NCBI RefSeq assembly: GCF_002198665.1
Contig: NZ_MWLM01000072.1
Span: forward strand, 140,752-204,751
DNA: 64,000 bases
Reading direction: 5' to 3'
DNA from: Novosphingobium sp. B 225
GTDB taxonomy: Bacteria; Pseudomonadota; Alphaproteobacteria; Sphingomonadales; Sphingomonadaceae
Below are positions 35,395 through 45,322 of this stretch, piece by piece. Under the pieces are notes generated by a model. It was not told the DNA's origin and ran no database searches. It saw only the letters and a program-made list of their open reading frames with translations. A program made the position numbers and the translations under genes. Positions within the stretch are counted from its first letter, which is position 1. Every line of letters begins with the position of its first letter.

Positions 35395-35770
35395 ATCTAT
35401 GCCATGAGATGGTAAAGCTTTGGTGGACCCAGTTCGGTCTACTGATCGCCGCCGACATCCGCTGCTAGCGGGTAAGCCATATGCGAGGCTAGCGGCAGTG
35501 GCGCTGGCACTCGAACGAGATTTACTTCAGGCTCAATGGCGAGATGACCTCCTTGTGGCGGGCTGTCTATCACAAGGGTCAAAGCCTTGAGAGCTTCGTG
35601 ACGACGAAGCGGGAGATGCATTGCTTGTGGATGAAGACAGCGCATTAATTCGCCTCGGTCCACTACGAGCGCAACCTCGTCGATCGGCAGACTTACCGAG
35701 AACGCCGCTCGGCCACGTTGGCCAAGTGGCAGTCGCTTGCCAGTCGACAATGCGCACCCAAGGTGAATTT
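35395..35770 (+). mobile_element. IS6-family transposase relic
   Basis: Across frames and stops the plus strand reads WHSNEIYFRLNGEM, SLWRAVYHKGQSLESFVTTKRE and, after a stop at 35646, ERNLVDRQTYRERRSATLAKWQ. These match IS6 transposases (WH.DE.Y..I.G...YLWRAVD), with the first catalytic Asp changed to Asn and much of the middle deleted. Flanking 35139-35394 and 35771-36326 hold no gene I can support. The element is dead. Confidence 0.55.
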
Positions 35771-36326
35771 CTGCCGTTTAGAGAGCAGTTCATCGGGCTG
35801 ACAGCTCCGGATAATCCCTTGGGAACGACATGAACGAACTTGAGCTTCCAGGCGGCCTAAAATTTCCCTCGAGCGGCGACCGGCGAAATGGAGATTGCAT
35901 AGGATTTTTCGCCGCACTCGGTGAAGAGTTTGCCAACGAGGCCTGGTTCAATCGAAAACACGCCCAATTGACGTGATTCGGCGCAAAGGGTGCGCGAAGG
36001 AGCGTAAATGTAGCGCACAGCAGCGGATTCGTAACCAACTGGAGCCCCCTCTCAAAAATTTCTCTGGTCCATTTGCGTTCCCATTCGTCCGCATGCGTTC
36101 CCATGTCGTCTCGAAGGCATTGCGCAACGCGTTTTGTTCTATTTTTGTTCTTTCCTACAGAACGAATCGGATTTAGCCATCAACTCGTCACAGGGAACGG
36201 GGTGTTCCTGTTTCGAGGAAAGTCGCTTTCCCGCCTTCAGGATCGGCGGGATCGCGCCGCCCGCAAGCTTCCTCGTGACCGGGCAAACCGGTCCCTGTGA
36301 CACCCCTCCCTCCCAAGGAACGTGAC

Positions 36327-36518
36327 ATGAATACCCCCGAATTGCTGACCTGCCAGGAGGTGCTTCGCCTCACTGGCATACGGAGCCGCTCGACCATCTG
36401 GCGGCGGGTCCAGAAGGGCCGTTTCCCGGCCCCGGTTGACCTTGGCGCTGGCCGCATCCGCTGGCGCGCATCCGACATCACCGCATGGATCAGCGCCCTG
36501 CCGCTGGTCCGCTACTGA
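36327..36518 (+). CDS. AlpA-family regulator, island 2
   Basis: A 63-aa HTH protein with LTCQEVLRLTGIRSRSTIWRRVQKGRFPAPVDLG followed by IRWRASDITAWI, the AlpA signature. AAGGAACG precedes the ATG at 36327. As the only such gene in island 2 it probably serves as excisionase or regulator for the intact integrase at 48418-49638, although it lies 12 kb away beside the mobilisation genes. Confidence 0.85.
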   Translation: MNTPELLTCQEVLRLTGIRSRSTIWRRVQKGRFPAPVDLGAGRIRWRASDITAWISALPLVRY

Positions 36519-36559
36519 GCCTTATTACGCGGGCAGTGGCCCGCAGAAAGCTCCTTCCC

Positions 36560-37057
36560 ATGTCCGACAAATCCGCTCCCGAAGAGGGAGTCATCTTCTC
36601 AAGAGAAACCTGCGATAGCTTCGTTCAGCTCATGATCGACGAGTTCGTCCGGCGGCTAAGCCGCCCCGGCCTCGATGGTGCCTGGTACCGGCATTTCATT
36701 CTCGACTGGCTTTACTTCGACCGCCCCATGTTCGACCGGTTCAGAGGTGCCGAATTCAACATTCAGTTTGAAGGACCGCCGGTCGGAATTGATGGCCTGC
36801 ATTACCCTCTCGGAGGGTTCATCGAGCGCCAGATTGAATGGACCCGGATCAGTCCGGCGGAAGCCTTCGATCTGCGCGAAAAGCTGCGCGAGGCAGTCGA
36901 CGAAACAGTCCATACCTGGATGGCCGGACGGGACTTCGAATTCGTCCCCGCGCACCCCGAAAAGTCGTTCACCGACCGGGCCGCTGCGGACGCAGCAGTG
37001 GTCGATGAAATTCGCGCGTTCGCGGGCGCTCTCCCGGACATCGGGGAGTTCGGCTGA
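36560..37057 (+). CDS. Uncharacterised 165-aa protein of the mobilisation region
   Basis: Started at the ATG at 36560, 42 bp after AlpA. The protein is soluble and acidic, rich in Trp/Phe in its centre (WYRHFILDWLYFDRPMFDRF) with no motif I can name. Its position between alpA and the mobilisation operon is its only functional hint; an accessory transfer or maintenance role is possible. Confidence 0.6.
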   Translation: MSDKSAPEEGVIFSRETCDSFVQLMIDEFVRRLSRPGLDGAWYRHFILDWLYFDRPMFDRFRGAEFNIQFEGPPVGIDGLHYPLGGFIERQIEWTRISPAEAFDLREKLREAVDETVHTWMAGRDFEFVPAHPEKSFTDRAAADAAVVDEIRAFAGALPDIGEFG

Positions 37058-37169
37058 TGACTTTTCTGGCCCATCAACCGGAAAGAAATGATGCCTGCGA
37101 TGCTGCGCATCGAGGCGGCATTTCAGTTACACACCCCACGCACGCGTGCAGCGAGCAAAACCGCCGGTC

Positions 37170-37257
37170 GCCGGGCGTGCCAATGGCGCGCCCGGCAATG
37201 GTCTCAGCCGGACGTGACGCGACTGCGCCGATCCGGGAGCGCGCCCGGAGCGCGCTC
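37170..37257. other. Two hairpins in the 210-bp gap upstream of the mobilisation genes, candidate oriT
   Basis: GCCGGGCG/CGCCCGGC arms (37170-37177, 37189-37196) and GAGCGCGC-CCGGA-GCGCGCTC (37237-37257) are perfect 8-bp inverted repeats. They lie just before the accessory, coupling-protein and MobF relaxase genes, the usual place for an origin of transfer. No nic consensus could be matched by eye. Confidence 0.35.
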
Positions 37258-37268
37258 AGGAAGTGGCC

Positions 37269-37643
37269 ATGCTGACCGCGAGCAAGCGCACCGTCCGCCT
37301 CAATCCATCCCAAGCCCGGACCCTGTCCGGCATCGCCGGGCGGCGCAGCCTCAGCGAATATGCGATGCTTCAGCGGATCATCGAGGCGGGCTTCCTGGCG
37401 GTGCTGCACGGCACCGATCGGGAGGCTGACACCCGCGAGATCGCCAACGAGGTCGGGGCGATTTCTGGCCGCATTGCCGACCTGGAAAGGGTGCTCGACC
37501 GCGCCCTGTTCACCGCTTGCGCGGCCTATGCCTACGCCCGCCACGCTGCCCTTCAATCTCGCAAGCCGGACGAGGTGATCGCTGCGGAAGCCCGCGCCGC
37601 GTTCGAGCGCCAGCGCTCGCTCGCCCAGGAGCAAGAACCATGA
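37269..37643 (+). CDS. Mobilisation accessory protein (small, TraD-linked)
   Basis: A 124-aa protein, started at the ATG at 37269 (a GTG lies six bases upstream). The N-terminus KRTVRLNPSQARTLSGIAGRRSLSEYAML resembles ribbon-helix-helix relaxosome proteins; the rest is helical. Its stop overlaps the coupling-protein start (ATGA), making it the first gene of a three-gene transfer operon. A role in binding the origin of transfer with the relaxase is inferred. Confidence 0.65.
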   Translation: MLTASKRTVRLNPSQARTLSGIAGRRSLSEYAMLQRIIEAGFLAVLHGTDREADTREIANEVGAISGRIADLERVLDRALFTACAAYAYARHAALQSRKPDEVIAAEARAAFERQRSLAQEQEP

Positions 37644-39460
37644 CCCACAATCTCGATTTCAGCGCCCGCGCTCACGCGCTCTGGCGTGTTCGCCTCGCCC
37701 GTTTGCAGGAGCGCTGGCGCTTCTACTGGCAGCTCATTCTGGGTTGTACCGCAGCCGGTTCCCTGATCGCAGCGCAGTTCGTTCTGGACCCCGCCGAGAT
37801 CAAAATCTCGCTCCAATATCTGCTCGGCAAGGTGCTGGTGCTGCTGGGTGATCTAGCCAGCCGCGACATCAAGATGAACGTCTCGCTGGACGGTCAGACC
37901 TGGACTGTTTCCTCCCATGCCTTTGTCAACGAGCCGTTCAATGCCGCAATCTTTGCGAGGACCGAATGGACCCTGCTTGGCGGTGCTTTCCTGGGCCTGT
38001 TGCTCGGCCTGCTGGTCGTCGAGCTGATCAAGGACAGCATGGCGAAACAGGGAGAGGATACGCTCGCTGATCGGGTCATTGGCGGAACCCGTGTTGTGAA
38101 CGAGGCCGAGGCGGTTGCGCTGCTAACTCCGCTCGCCGGCAAGAGTGCGATATGTATCGGCCGGGTCCCCATCCCGCGCCGCAACGAGACCCGGCACTTC
38201 GCCATGATCGGCACCACCGGCAGCGGCAAGACCACTGCCCTGCGCCAGATGCTTGACGACATCGAACAGCGCGGTGATCCGGCACTGGTCTATGACACCA
38301 GTGGCGAGTTCATCGCCAACTACTACTGCCGCGCACGCGGCGACATCATCCTTAATCCCTTCGATGGTCGCTGCTCGTTCTGGTCGCCGTTCGACGAGAT
38401 ATCGCACCCCGCTGACGCCGACCGGATCGCCCGCCAGCTTGTCTCCGAAACCAGCAGCCAGGACGATGATGTCTGGCTTGAGACGAGCCGCATCCTGGTC
38501 GCCAACATGCTGCGCAAGCTGTGGGCAGAGAAGAATTGCAGTCTTGAGGCATTGCTCGAGGCCCTGCAGGTCAAGAGCAAGGATCAGCTCAAGCAATGGT
38601 TGGGCCATACCTCATCGGCCCGGACCTTTGCCGACGATGCCGACCGCGCCACTGGCTCTGTGCTGTTCATGCTCACCAAGGCCGCGAACCTGATCCAGTT
38701 TCTCAAGGCCCACGACAAGGGTTGCGAGCGGTTCTCCTTTCGCAACTACATCGCCGGGCTCGACAAGAATCCCGGTGCGAAGCCCTGGATCTTCGTCCCC
38801 CGAAAGGAGGACTTCTTCGAGGCGGCCAAGCCTCTCATGTCCTGCTGGCTCGAATGCGCGGCCAGCGCGGTTCTTGGTCTCCCGCCATCACCTGAGCGGC
38901 GCATCTGGTTCGTGCTGGACGAGCTTGCCGACCTGCCGCGCGTCGATACTCTCGCACGGCTGCTGCCCGAAGGTCGCAAGTTCGGGTCGGCGATCGTGCT
39001 CACCTTTCAGGCGCTCGGACAGATGCGCCACCGCTACGGCGACAATATTGCCGAGGCCATGCTCGCCTGCTGCAACAACAAGCTGTTCCTCCAGACTGTC
39101 GATCGCGAAACCCGCGAGTGGGCGAGCGAAACGATCGGCCAGTGCGAGATCGAGCTGCGCAGCGCGACCGACACGTTGTCCATGGGCAACGAACGTCCGC
39201 GCATTTCCATCGCGACGCAGCGTCAGTTCCGTCCCGCCGTGCTCGAAAGCGAACTGCGGCTGCCGCCTTACCAGGGCTATCTTCTGCTCCCCGATGGCCT
39301 GCCGGTTGCGCGGATCAGTCTGACCGACGATCACATCAAACGGCGCGGTCCGCCCCGCGAGCCCGCCTTCGTGCCGGGCGATCTTGCCGACACATTGTGG
39401 AGCAAGGTCAGCGAGATCACCGAGGCGGCAGCACCCGACACCAAGCCCGGACCGGTGTGA
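37640..39460 (+). CDS. Type IV coupling protein (TraD/TrwB-like)
   Basis: The 606-aa protein has two N-terminal membrane segments (about residues 30-50 and 110-135), then a large ATPase domain with Walker A GTTGSGKTT (191-199) and Walker B FVLDELADL (Asp427/Glu428). It belongs to the VirD4/TraD family that brings relaxase-bound DNA to a conjugative channel. It overlaps the accessory gene before and the relaxase after by one to four bases. No mating-pair-formation genes are in the island, so transfer would need a helper conjugative system. Confidence 0.92.
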   Translation: MTHNLDFSARAHALWRVRLARLQERWRFYWQLILGCTAAGSLIAAQFVLDPAEIKISLQYLLGKVLVLLGDLASRDIKMNVSLDGQTWTVSSHAFVNEPFNAAIFARTEWTLLGGAFLGLLLGLLVVELIKDSMAKQGEDTLADRVIGGTRVVNEAEAVALLTPLAGKSAICIGRVPIPRRNETRHFAMIGTTGSGKTTALRQMLDDIEQRGDPALVYDTSGEFIANYYCRARGDIILNPFDGRCSFWSPFDEISHPADADRIARQLVSETSSQDDDVWLETSRILVANMLRKLWAEKNCSLEALLEALQVKSKDQLKQWLGHTSSARTFADDADRATGSVLFMLTKAANLIQFLKAHDKGCERFSFRNYIAGLDKNPGAKPWIFVPRKEDFFEAAKPLMSCWLECAASAVLGLPPSPERRIWFVLDELADLPRVDTLARLLPEGRKFGSAIVLTFQALGQMRHRYGDNIAEAMLACCNNKLFLQTVDRETREWASETIGQCEIELRSATDTLSMGNERPRISIATQRQFRPAVLESELRLPPYQGYLLLPDGLPVARISLTDDHIKRRGPPREPAFVPGDLADTLWSKVSEITEAAAPDTKPGPV

Positions 39461-42207
39461 TGGTTGCATCGGTCTCGGCTTTGATCAGTGCAGGCCAAGC
39501 CGCCAGCTACTACGAGGCTGACGACTACTATGCCGAGGGCGGCCTTGCCCCATCCGAATGGTTCGGCGAGGCCGCCAGTGCCCTTGGGCTGGAAGGCGAA
39601 GTCGACCGCGAACAGTTTGCGGCGCTGCTGGAAGGGCAGGTTGGCGGTAGACAGCTGGGCACGACGCGTGATGGGAAGACCGAGCACCGCCCCGGTTGGG
39701 ACATTACATTGTCCGCACCCAAGTCGGTATCGATCATGGCCGAAGTCGCAGGCGACAAGCGGCTAATCGCGGCCCACGGCGCTGCGGTGAAAGCGACACT
39801 GGCCCATGTCGAAAAGCACATGTCTGCGACCCGCATTCGCGACAGCGGCACAGTCCGGCGTGAGACCACCGGCAATCTTGCCATTGCCACTTTCCGGCAC
39901 GCAACAAGCCGGGCACAGGATCCCCAGCTCCACACCCATGCCGTCGTGATCAACGCCACCCAGGACAAGGACGGCAAATGGCGGAGTCTTGAGCCGCGCG
40001 CCTTCTATCAGCTTCAGAAGGAGATCGGCGCGATCTACCGGCAGGAACTGGCGCATGGGGTTGCGAAATTGGGCTACCGCATCGAGCCTGGCAAGGATGC
40101 GATGTTCGAAATCGCAGGCGTGCCAGACAAGGTCATTGAGGCGCTGAGCCAGCGGACCGCGGCGATCGATGCCCGGCTTGCCGAACGCGGTACAAGCCGG
40201 GAGGAGGCGAGCGCTGCCGAGAAGCAGATTGCCGCACTCGATACCCGCGAGGCCAAGACCCATGCCGATATCCGCGAATTGCGCGCCGACTGGCTGGCCA
40301 CAGCCGATGCAAACGGACTCGATGCCGGAGCCCGAGACAAGCTAGTTTCCGGTGCAAGGGAACGCGCAGCGCAGAGCGAGGCAACAGCCAGTCCCGAAAT
40401 CCTGGCGCGTCAGGCGGTAGCATTCGCCGCAGCCAAGCTCTCCGAACGCGAAGCCGTGTTCTCGGCGAGCACGCTGGCCCGCGAGGCCGGGGATTTTGCC
40501 TTCGGCAAGGTCGGGCACGCTGAGATCAGCGCGGCGATTGCCAATGCCGGGGAACGCGGCGACCTTATTCCTCGCGCATTTCTTGACCGGCGCGGCGCGG
40601 AGCTCGCTGGCTTTACCACCCCGCAGGCCATCGCCACCGAGCGCACCATGTTGCAGCTTGAAATGGCGGGGCGCGGCATGGCCGAATCCTTGGCCAGTCC
40701 GATGGCGGCTGCGCGAGCGGTTGAGCGCGCTGCTAGGCAGTCGGGACGATCCGGCTATGTCTGGACCGAGGACCAGAAGCGCGCGACCGCTGATCTGCTG
40801 ACTTCCAGGGACCGGGTTGTTGCCGTTCAGGGCTATGCAGGGACGGCCAAGACAACGACCGTGCTGGCCACCTATGCCCGCGAAGCAGAGCGCGCAGGCC
40901 TGTCAGTGAAAGCACTTGCGCCAACCGCATCGGCGGCAACAGTGCTTGGAGATGCGCTCTCCCTGCGCGGCGATACCGTTGCCCGGCACCTTTTGACACC
41001 CGAGGGGCGCATGTCCGGCAAGGTCGCTGTCTGGATTGTCGATGAGGCGTCGATGCTTTCGGCCAGCGACATGGCGAAGTTGATGACCAGCGCCGACAAG
41101 GCCGGAGCCCGGCTTGTTCTCGTCGGGGACGTGAAACAGCTCGGATCGGTCGGTGCAGGTGCTGCCTTCGCCCAGTTGCAGGCGGCAGGCATGACCACCA
41201 CCAAACTGGCCGAGGTCGTCCGGCAGACCAATGCCGACACCCGCGAAGCCGTCATGGCATCAATCGAAGGACATGCCGCGAAGGCACTTGCCGCGCTGGA
41301 TCGCGGCGGCGGGAAAGTGCTGGAGGCAGCCAATGCTCATGACCGCTTTGAGGTCATGGCGCGTCACTACCTGTCCTTGTCATCCACCGAGCGGGCGAAG
41401 ACGCTGGTTATCGAGCCTTCGCGTGACGGGCGGGACACCCTCACCGGGATGATCCGCGATCAACTGGCATCGCGCGGTGAACTCTCCGCACAGAAGCTGC
41501 AATTTGCCGCTCTGGAGGCCAAAGGCATGACCCGCGCCGAGGCGCGCGAAGCGGCCAGCTATGGCATCGGCGATGTCGTCCGGTTCAGCCGTGACTATGC
41601 TGCGAAGACGGTGCGCCGGGGCGAGGCCCTGTCAATTGTGAGCATCGATCCGGAGCGAGGCCGTATCGCCCTCGCGAGCCGGGACGGACGGTCGATTGAC
41701 TGGCATCCCAGGCAATGGGGTGCCGGCAAGGCCGAGGTGTTCGAGGCCAAACCCATGGAATTGCGCACGGGTGACCGTGTACAGTTTACGCGCAACGATC
41801 GCGATGCGGGACGGATCAACGGGCTTGGCGGGACCGTGACCGGCATCGATCCTGCCGCCAGTCAGGCGACCGTGAAGCTGGCCAATGGGCGCGAGCAGCG
41901 GCTCGACCTATCCGACCCTCGCGACACCAATTTGCGCCACGCCTATGTCCAGACCGCACATGCGGCTCAAGGCCAGACCGCCGACCGCGTTCTGATCCAC
42001 GCCGACAGCCGCTCGACCAATCTGGTCGACCAGAAGATGCTCTACGTCGCGCTGTCGCGGGCAAGGAACGAGGCGATCGTGGTTACCGACGACCGGGAGC
42101 GGCTTGTCCGGGCGATCACCGAGCGGGCGGGTGAGAAGCAGGCGGCCAGCAGTTTGGACGCTCGCGAGACCGGCAAGTCGAGGGCGATGGGAGCAAGTCT
42201 CGGTTGA
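39460..42207 (+). CDS. MobF-family relaxase/helicase (TrwC/TraA-like)
   Basis: Started at 39460, where TGATG couples it to the coupling protein, giving 915 aa. The relaxase domain holds N-terminal tyrosines (SYYEADDYY, residues 17-24) and the metal triad His147, His158, His160 (RHATSRAQDPQLHTHAVV). The helicase domain has Walker A GYAGTAKTT at 458 and VDEASML at 527-533, and ends with LYVALSRARNEAIVV. It nicks the origin of transfer and unwinds the strand. All core motifs are intact, so island 2 should be mobilisable. An upstream-extended frame overlaps the previous gene and is not used. Confidence 0.93.
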   Translation: MVASVSALISAGQAASYYEADDYYAEGGLAPSEWFGEAASALGLEGEVDREQFAALLEGQVGGRQLGTTRDGKTEHRPGWDITLSAPKSVSIMAEVAGDKRLIAAHGAAVKATLAHVEKHMSATRIRDSGTVRRETTGNLAIATFRHATSRAQDPQLHTHAVVINATQDKDGKWRSLEPRAFYQLQKEIGAIYRQELAHGVAKLGYRIEPGKDAMFEIAGVPDKVIEALSQRTAAIDARLAERGTSREEASAAEKQIAALDTREAKTHADIRELRADWLATADANGLDAGARDKLVSGARERAAQSEATASPEILARQAVAFAAAKLSEREAVFSASTLAREAGDFAFGKVGHAEISAAIANAGERGDLIPRAFLDRRGAELAGFTTPQAIATERTMLQLEMAGRGMAESLASPMAAARAVERAARQSGRSGYVWTEDQKRATADLLTSRDRVVAVQGYAGTAKTTTVLATYAREAERAGLSVKALAPTASAATVLGDALSLRGDTVARHLLTPEGRMSGKVAVWIVDEASMLSASDMAKLMTSADKAGARLVLVGDVKQLGSVGAGAAFAQLQAAGMTTTKLAEVVRQTNADTREAVMASIEGHAAKALAALDRGGGKVLEAANAHDRFEVMARHYLSLSSTERAKTLVIEPSRDGRDTLTGMIRDQLASRGELSAQKLQFAALEAKGMTRAEAREAASYGIGDVVRFSRDYAAKTVRRGEALSIVSIDPERGRIALASRDGRSIDWHPRQWGAGKAEVFEAKPMELRTGDRVQFTRNDRDAGRINGLGGTVTGIDPAASQATVKLANGREQRLDLSDPRDTNLRHAYVQTAHAAQGQTADRVLIHADSRSTNLVDQKMLYVALSRARNEAIVVTDDRERLVRAITERAGEKQAASSLDARETGKSRAMGASLG

Positions 42208-42227
42208 TCCGCAATGTCGCTGGCGTT

Positions 42228-43547
42228 CTACAAGCGGACAGTTTCAGACCGTCGATAGAGTTTCTTCAGATCGCCATGCGCCACGCGAAACTGGCTCCGG
42301 CGCTTGATCTCAGGTGTTGCTGAAGAGGCATTTTCCACCTTAACCGCCGGGTCATAGTACACCTGGCCGGTAGCAAACGCCTGAAGGAACAGCAGGAAAT
42401 CTGTTTCCTCGCACAACAGGACTTCGGGTCCGTAACTGTACTCGGGGGGCGGAGTCTGAAACAACGATGGCACATAAGCTGCCTGCGCATGCTTGCGGTT
42501 CCAGTGCGCCATCATCCCCTTGAAGCTCCAGGTCGCGGCAACTTCATCCCTGTCGCTGATGAGGAACAGCCCCCCATCAAGGTCTGAGATTTTGCCACTG
42601 GCTTCATCGTATCCGGAAAGCGTCATGCGCAGCCCGGTCAGCAAATGGTGCTGGCGCACACAGTCATAGCGCCCGCCGAAATTGATCCGGTCCGGAATCC
42701 CCGACTGATCGGGATATCCGAAGCGCCGCATGAAAGCGCCAACGCCCTCAGTCCGGTAGATTCCTCCGGTTGGCTCTGGCGTCATGAGCGTGACCGGCGA
42801 CTTGGGCCTGAACGACACGAAATCACGCACTCCGAACTGCTTGACTTCCCAGCCGAGGAAATCCGGCTCCGCATACCCGTTGGGGGTGATCCCCAGTTCG
42901 GCTTCGAGGGTGTAACCGCCGCCATTGCGGGCTGCGTAGGGTGCATTTGTGCCGTCAGCCGCCAGCTTCTGGGATGCAATCCAGTGCATCCGGGAAATGC
43001 GACGCAGCTCAGCCAGCAACTGGTCCCGGGGACTCGTTGTGTTTTGAAGCGTCAGGGGCAGTTCGAGGAAGACGCCGACCATTGGCCAGTCGCGGGCGAC
43101 AAGCTCTCTGGTAACGGCGTCGTCACCGGATGCCGCATAGCCAAGCACCGCTCCCGAGCGGGTAATGCCAAAAAACAGCACGCGGCCCTCATCGCGAACC
43201 CGCATGATTTGTGAAGGCGCCGAGGCGCAGCCCTTCAGAAAGCCTGACATGCGAATTTCGGGATATTTGGGATACAGGATCAGGCCGGTGTGGGGAGCAT
43301 GGTGAACACCATCTGCGTCCACCCAGTAGAAATCGACCGCTGCCTTCGCGCGGTCGCGAACCGCGCCGCCGATTTCAGCATCATCGTTGTAGATGTTCCC
43401 GTGCGGAATGATGTTCAGGGCCGAAAAGTCGCCGCCGAGGTAGACCTGATTCTTTGAATTGTCGTTCGGAGCAAGCTTCTTCGCATAGATGCGGGTTGCG
43501 CCATGATGGCGCAACAGATCCAGCAGTTGTCCAAGTGACCCGGTCAA
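42228..43547 (-). CDS. MvaI/BcnI-family type II restriction endonuclease
   Basis: A 439-aa protein. The nuclease core is near residues 210-240: YTLEAELGI followed by EPDFLGWEVKQF, i.e. Asp229 and Glu234-x-Lys236, the PD-(D/E)xK centre as found in MvaI/BcnI enzymes. MvaI cuts CC(A/T)GG. The N-terminal half (~190 residues) is longer than in MvaI itself and unassigned. It abuts the Vsr gene (0 bp gap), followed upstream by a Dcm-type methyltransferase on the same strand, making a full restriction-modification set. Confidence 0.85.
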   Translation of the reverse strand: MTGSLGQLLDLLRHHGATRIYAKKLAPNDNSKNQVYLGGDFSALNIIPHGNIYNDDAEIGGAVRDRAKAAVDFYWVDADGVHHAPHTGLILYPKYPEIRMSGFLKGCASAPSQIMRVRDEGRVLFFGITRSGAVLGYAASGDDAVTRELVARDWPMVGVFLELPLTLQNTTSPRDQLLAELRRISRMHWIASQKLAADGTNAPYAARNGGGYTLEAELGITPNGYAEPDFLGWEVKQFGVRDFVSFRPKSPVTLMTPEPTGGIYRTEGVGAFMRRFGYPDQSGIPDRINFGGRYDCVRQHHLLTGLRMTLSGYDEASGKISDLDGGLFLISDRDEVAATWSFKGMMAHWNRKHAQAAYVPSLFQTPPPEYSYGPEVLLCEETDFLLFLQAFATGQVYYDPAVKVENASSATPEIKRRSQFRVAHGDLKKLYRRSETVRL

Positions 43548-44000
43548 TTAGTTGCCCCTGAGCGTGATCGACGGCTCCGCTGATCTTACCCAGTTGGCAA
43601 GTGTCTGCATAGCTTGGGTGAAATCGAGCCGTGTCCGGCCTTTCAATGCGCATTCCCAGACAACACCAATGCGCCAGCCCGCTGACCTTAATGCTGCTCC
43701 AGCCTTTTCATCATTCGTGACGTTCCGGCTGATCTTGGCTTCCCAGAAGTCGCGTCGCGTCGCGGGCATCCTGAAGAGATGGCAATCGTGGCCATGCCAG
43801 AAACAGCCATGCACGAAGATTACGGCCTTGTAGCGCGGAAGGACGAGATCGGGCTTACCCGGCAGTTCCCTGACGTGCAGCCGGTATCTGAGACCAAAGG
43901 CATGCAGGGTCCGGCGGACCAGCAATTCCGGTTTCGTATTTGTCGCCCTGATCGCCGCCATGTTCCGGCTGCGCGTGGCGACGTTGTGAACGTCTGCCAC
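43548..44000 (-). CDS. vsr: Very short patch repair endonuclease (Vsr)
   Basis: This 150-aa protein shows the Vsr signature: RSRNMAAIRATNTKPEL, the zinc/catalytic segment VIFVHGCFWHGHDCHLF and RRDFWEAKISRNVTND. Vsr nicks T:G mismatches that arise when 5-methylcytosine deaminates in the methyltransferase target. It lies between the methyltransferase (3 bp) and the MvaI-like endonuclease (0 bp), so all three form one operon that limits mutation at the modified sites. Intact and of standard length. Confidence 0.93.
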   Translation of the reverse strand: MADVHNVATRSRNMAAIRATNTKPELLVRRTLHAFGLRYRLHVRELPGKPDLVLPRYKAVIFVHGCFWHGHDCHLFRMPATRRDFWEAKISRNVTNDEKAGAALRSAGWRIGVVWECALKGRTRLDFTQAMQTLANWVRSAEPSITLRGN

Positions 44001-44003
44001 GCC

Positions 44004-45224
44004 TCAGGCTGCTTTTCTTCCCCTGGCAGGCTCGACCAGGGCCTGAATGTGGGGCTGCATAATGCGGGCAACCGCTTCAAAAACCGGAACTGCCACAGAG
44101 TTGCCGAACTGCTTGTAGGCCTGAGTGTCAGAGACGGGGATACGGAAGTCGTCACCATAGCCCATCAGCCGCGCACATTCGCGAGGCGTCAGGCGGCGAG
44201 GATTCTTCCGCCGCCCCTGACTGACAAGAATCTCGGAGCCGTCTTTGTAGTAGCGGGCCGACAGTGTGCGGGCGACATCATCGGGCGTCACCAGACCAAA
44301 TCCGAAGCCGTTGCCAGCCGCCTTATGTTTATCAGCGTAGCCCTGCAGATACTGCCAGAGCTTGTCGGTCAGTGTGTATTTCCCGTTCACGGCGGCATTG
44401 GCCCCAAGCGTATAAGGTGCTTCCGCCTTTTCCGATCCGTCCTCCGGATGGAGGACGCTTCCCAGCCGGACACTGCCTTTCGGAGGAAGCTTCAGGTCAT
44501 CCCAGCTGAAGGGGACGGCTTCGCGAAAACCCACAATCACAATCCGTTCGCGGTGCTGCGGCACAAAATGCTGAGCATCGATCACCTTGTGCCAGACCTT
44601 GTAACCGAGCTCTTCGGTCAGTGTCCGCAGAATGACATCAAACGTGCGGCCCCGGTCATGGCTCGTGAGGTTCTTGACGTTTTCCAGCATGAACGCCGCA
44701 GGACGCTTTGCCGTGATAATTCGGGCCACGTCGAAGAACAGGGTTCCCTGCGTTTCATCGAGGAAGCCGTGCTTGCGTCCAAGCGAATTCTTCTTCGAAA
44801 CACCTGCGATCGAGAACGGCTGACACGGGAAACCTGCCAGCAATACGTCGTGGTCCGGAATCTCGTCAGACTTTATGGTCGTGATGTCGCCGTGCGGAGG
44901 GTGGTTATCCCGGTAGTTGGCGGCGTAGGTTTCCTGGGCAAATTTGTTCCATTCAGACGTGAATACGCAGTGCCCGCCGATCGCGTCGAAGCCTTTCCGA
45001 ATGCCGCCGATGCCGGCAAAAAGATCAATGAAGTTGAATCGGCCACCTGACTGGACAGGTCCTGCCGCTGCCATTGACTGCAAAAGACGGACGGCTGCCT
45101 CTCTTGGCTTCCCCTCACCGGCTTCCCAGCGCTGCACCTGCCGCACGCTGTAGCCGGTCATCCGGGCGACATCATCGTGAGACAAGCCAGCGCGGACACG
45201 AAGAGCAGCAAATTCGTTGAGCAT
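44004..45224 (-). CDS. Dcm-type C5-cytosine methyltransferase with N-terminal HTH
   Basis: The start at 45224 is chosen for AGAGG four bases upstream; longer frames lack one. Residues 1-50 are an XRE-type HTH ([23 protein letters not shown]). The methyltransferase follows with [33 protein letters not shown] (Cys134), [17 protein letters not shown], the [13 protein letters not shown] stretch and [11 protein letters not shown]. Similarity to E. coli Dcm is strong over the target-recognition region ([12 protein letters not shown]), so the target is probably CC(A/T)GG, fitting the MvaI-like partner. The HTH may repress its own promoter, as in M.EcoRII-type enzymes. Confidence 0.9.
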   Translation of the reverse strand: MLNEFAALRVRAGLSHDDVARMTGYSVRQVQRWEAGEGKPREAAVRLLQSMAAAGPVQSGGRFNFIDLFAGIGGIRKGFDAIGGHCVFTSEWNKFAQETYAANYRDNHPPHGDITTIKSDEIPDHDVLLAGFPCQPFSIAGVSKKNSLGRKHGFLDETQGTLFFDVARIITAKRPAAFMLENVKNLTSHDRGRTFDVILRTLTEELGYKVWHKVIDAQHFVPQHRERIVIVGFREAVPFSWDDLKLPPKGSVRLGSVLHPEDGSEKAEAPYTLGANAAVNGKYTLTDKLWQYLQGYADKHKAAGNGFGFGLVTPDDVARTLSARYYKDGSEILVSQGRRKNPRRLTPRECARLMGYGDDFRIPVSDTQAYKQFGNSVAVPVFEAVARIMQPHIQALVEPARGRKAA

Positions 45225-45309
45225 ATTACCTCTGGGACTGTTTGCGACATGGTGTCGTCGTTGATCCCTTTTGGCAAGCCCTCGGGAACAAAAAGTTCGC
45301 AATTTGTTC

Positions 45310-45322
45310 GCATTCGGAATGC
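45310..45322. promoter_or_regulatory. Palindrome GCATTC-G-GAATGC, candidate autoregulatory operator
   Basis: A perfect 6-bp palindrome with a single central base lies 86 bp upstream of the HTH-methyltransferase start, preceded by two TTCGCA direct repeats. The HTH domain of that enzyme is the obvious candidate to bind it. Confidence 0.35.

Noticed and set aside
35439..35750. 103-codon minus-strand frame
   Set aside because: The opposite strand shows IS6 transposase remnants; the frame is a shadow.
39118..39459. Extended N-terminus of the relaxase frame
   Set aside because: It lies inside the coupling-protein gene; TGATG coupling and the family N-terminus support 39460.
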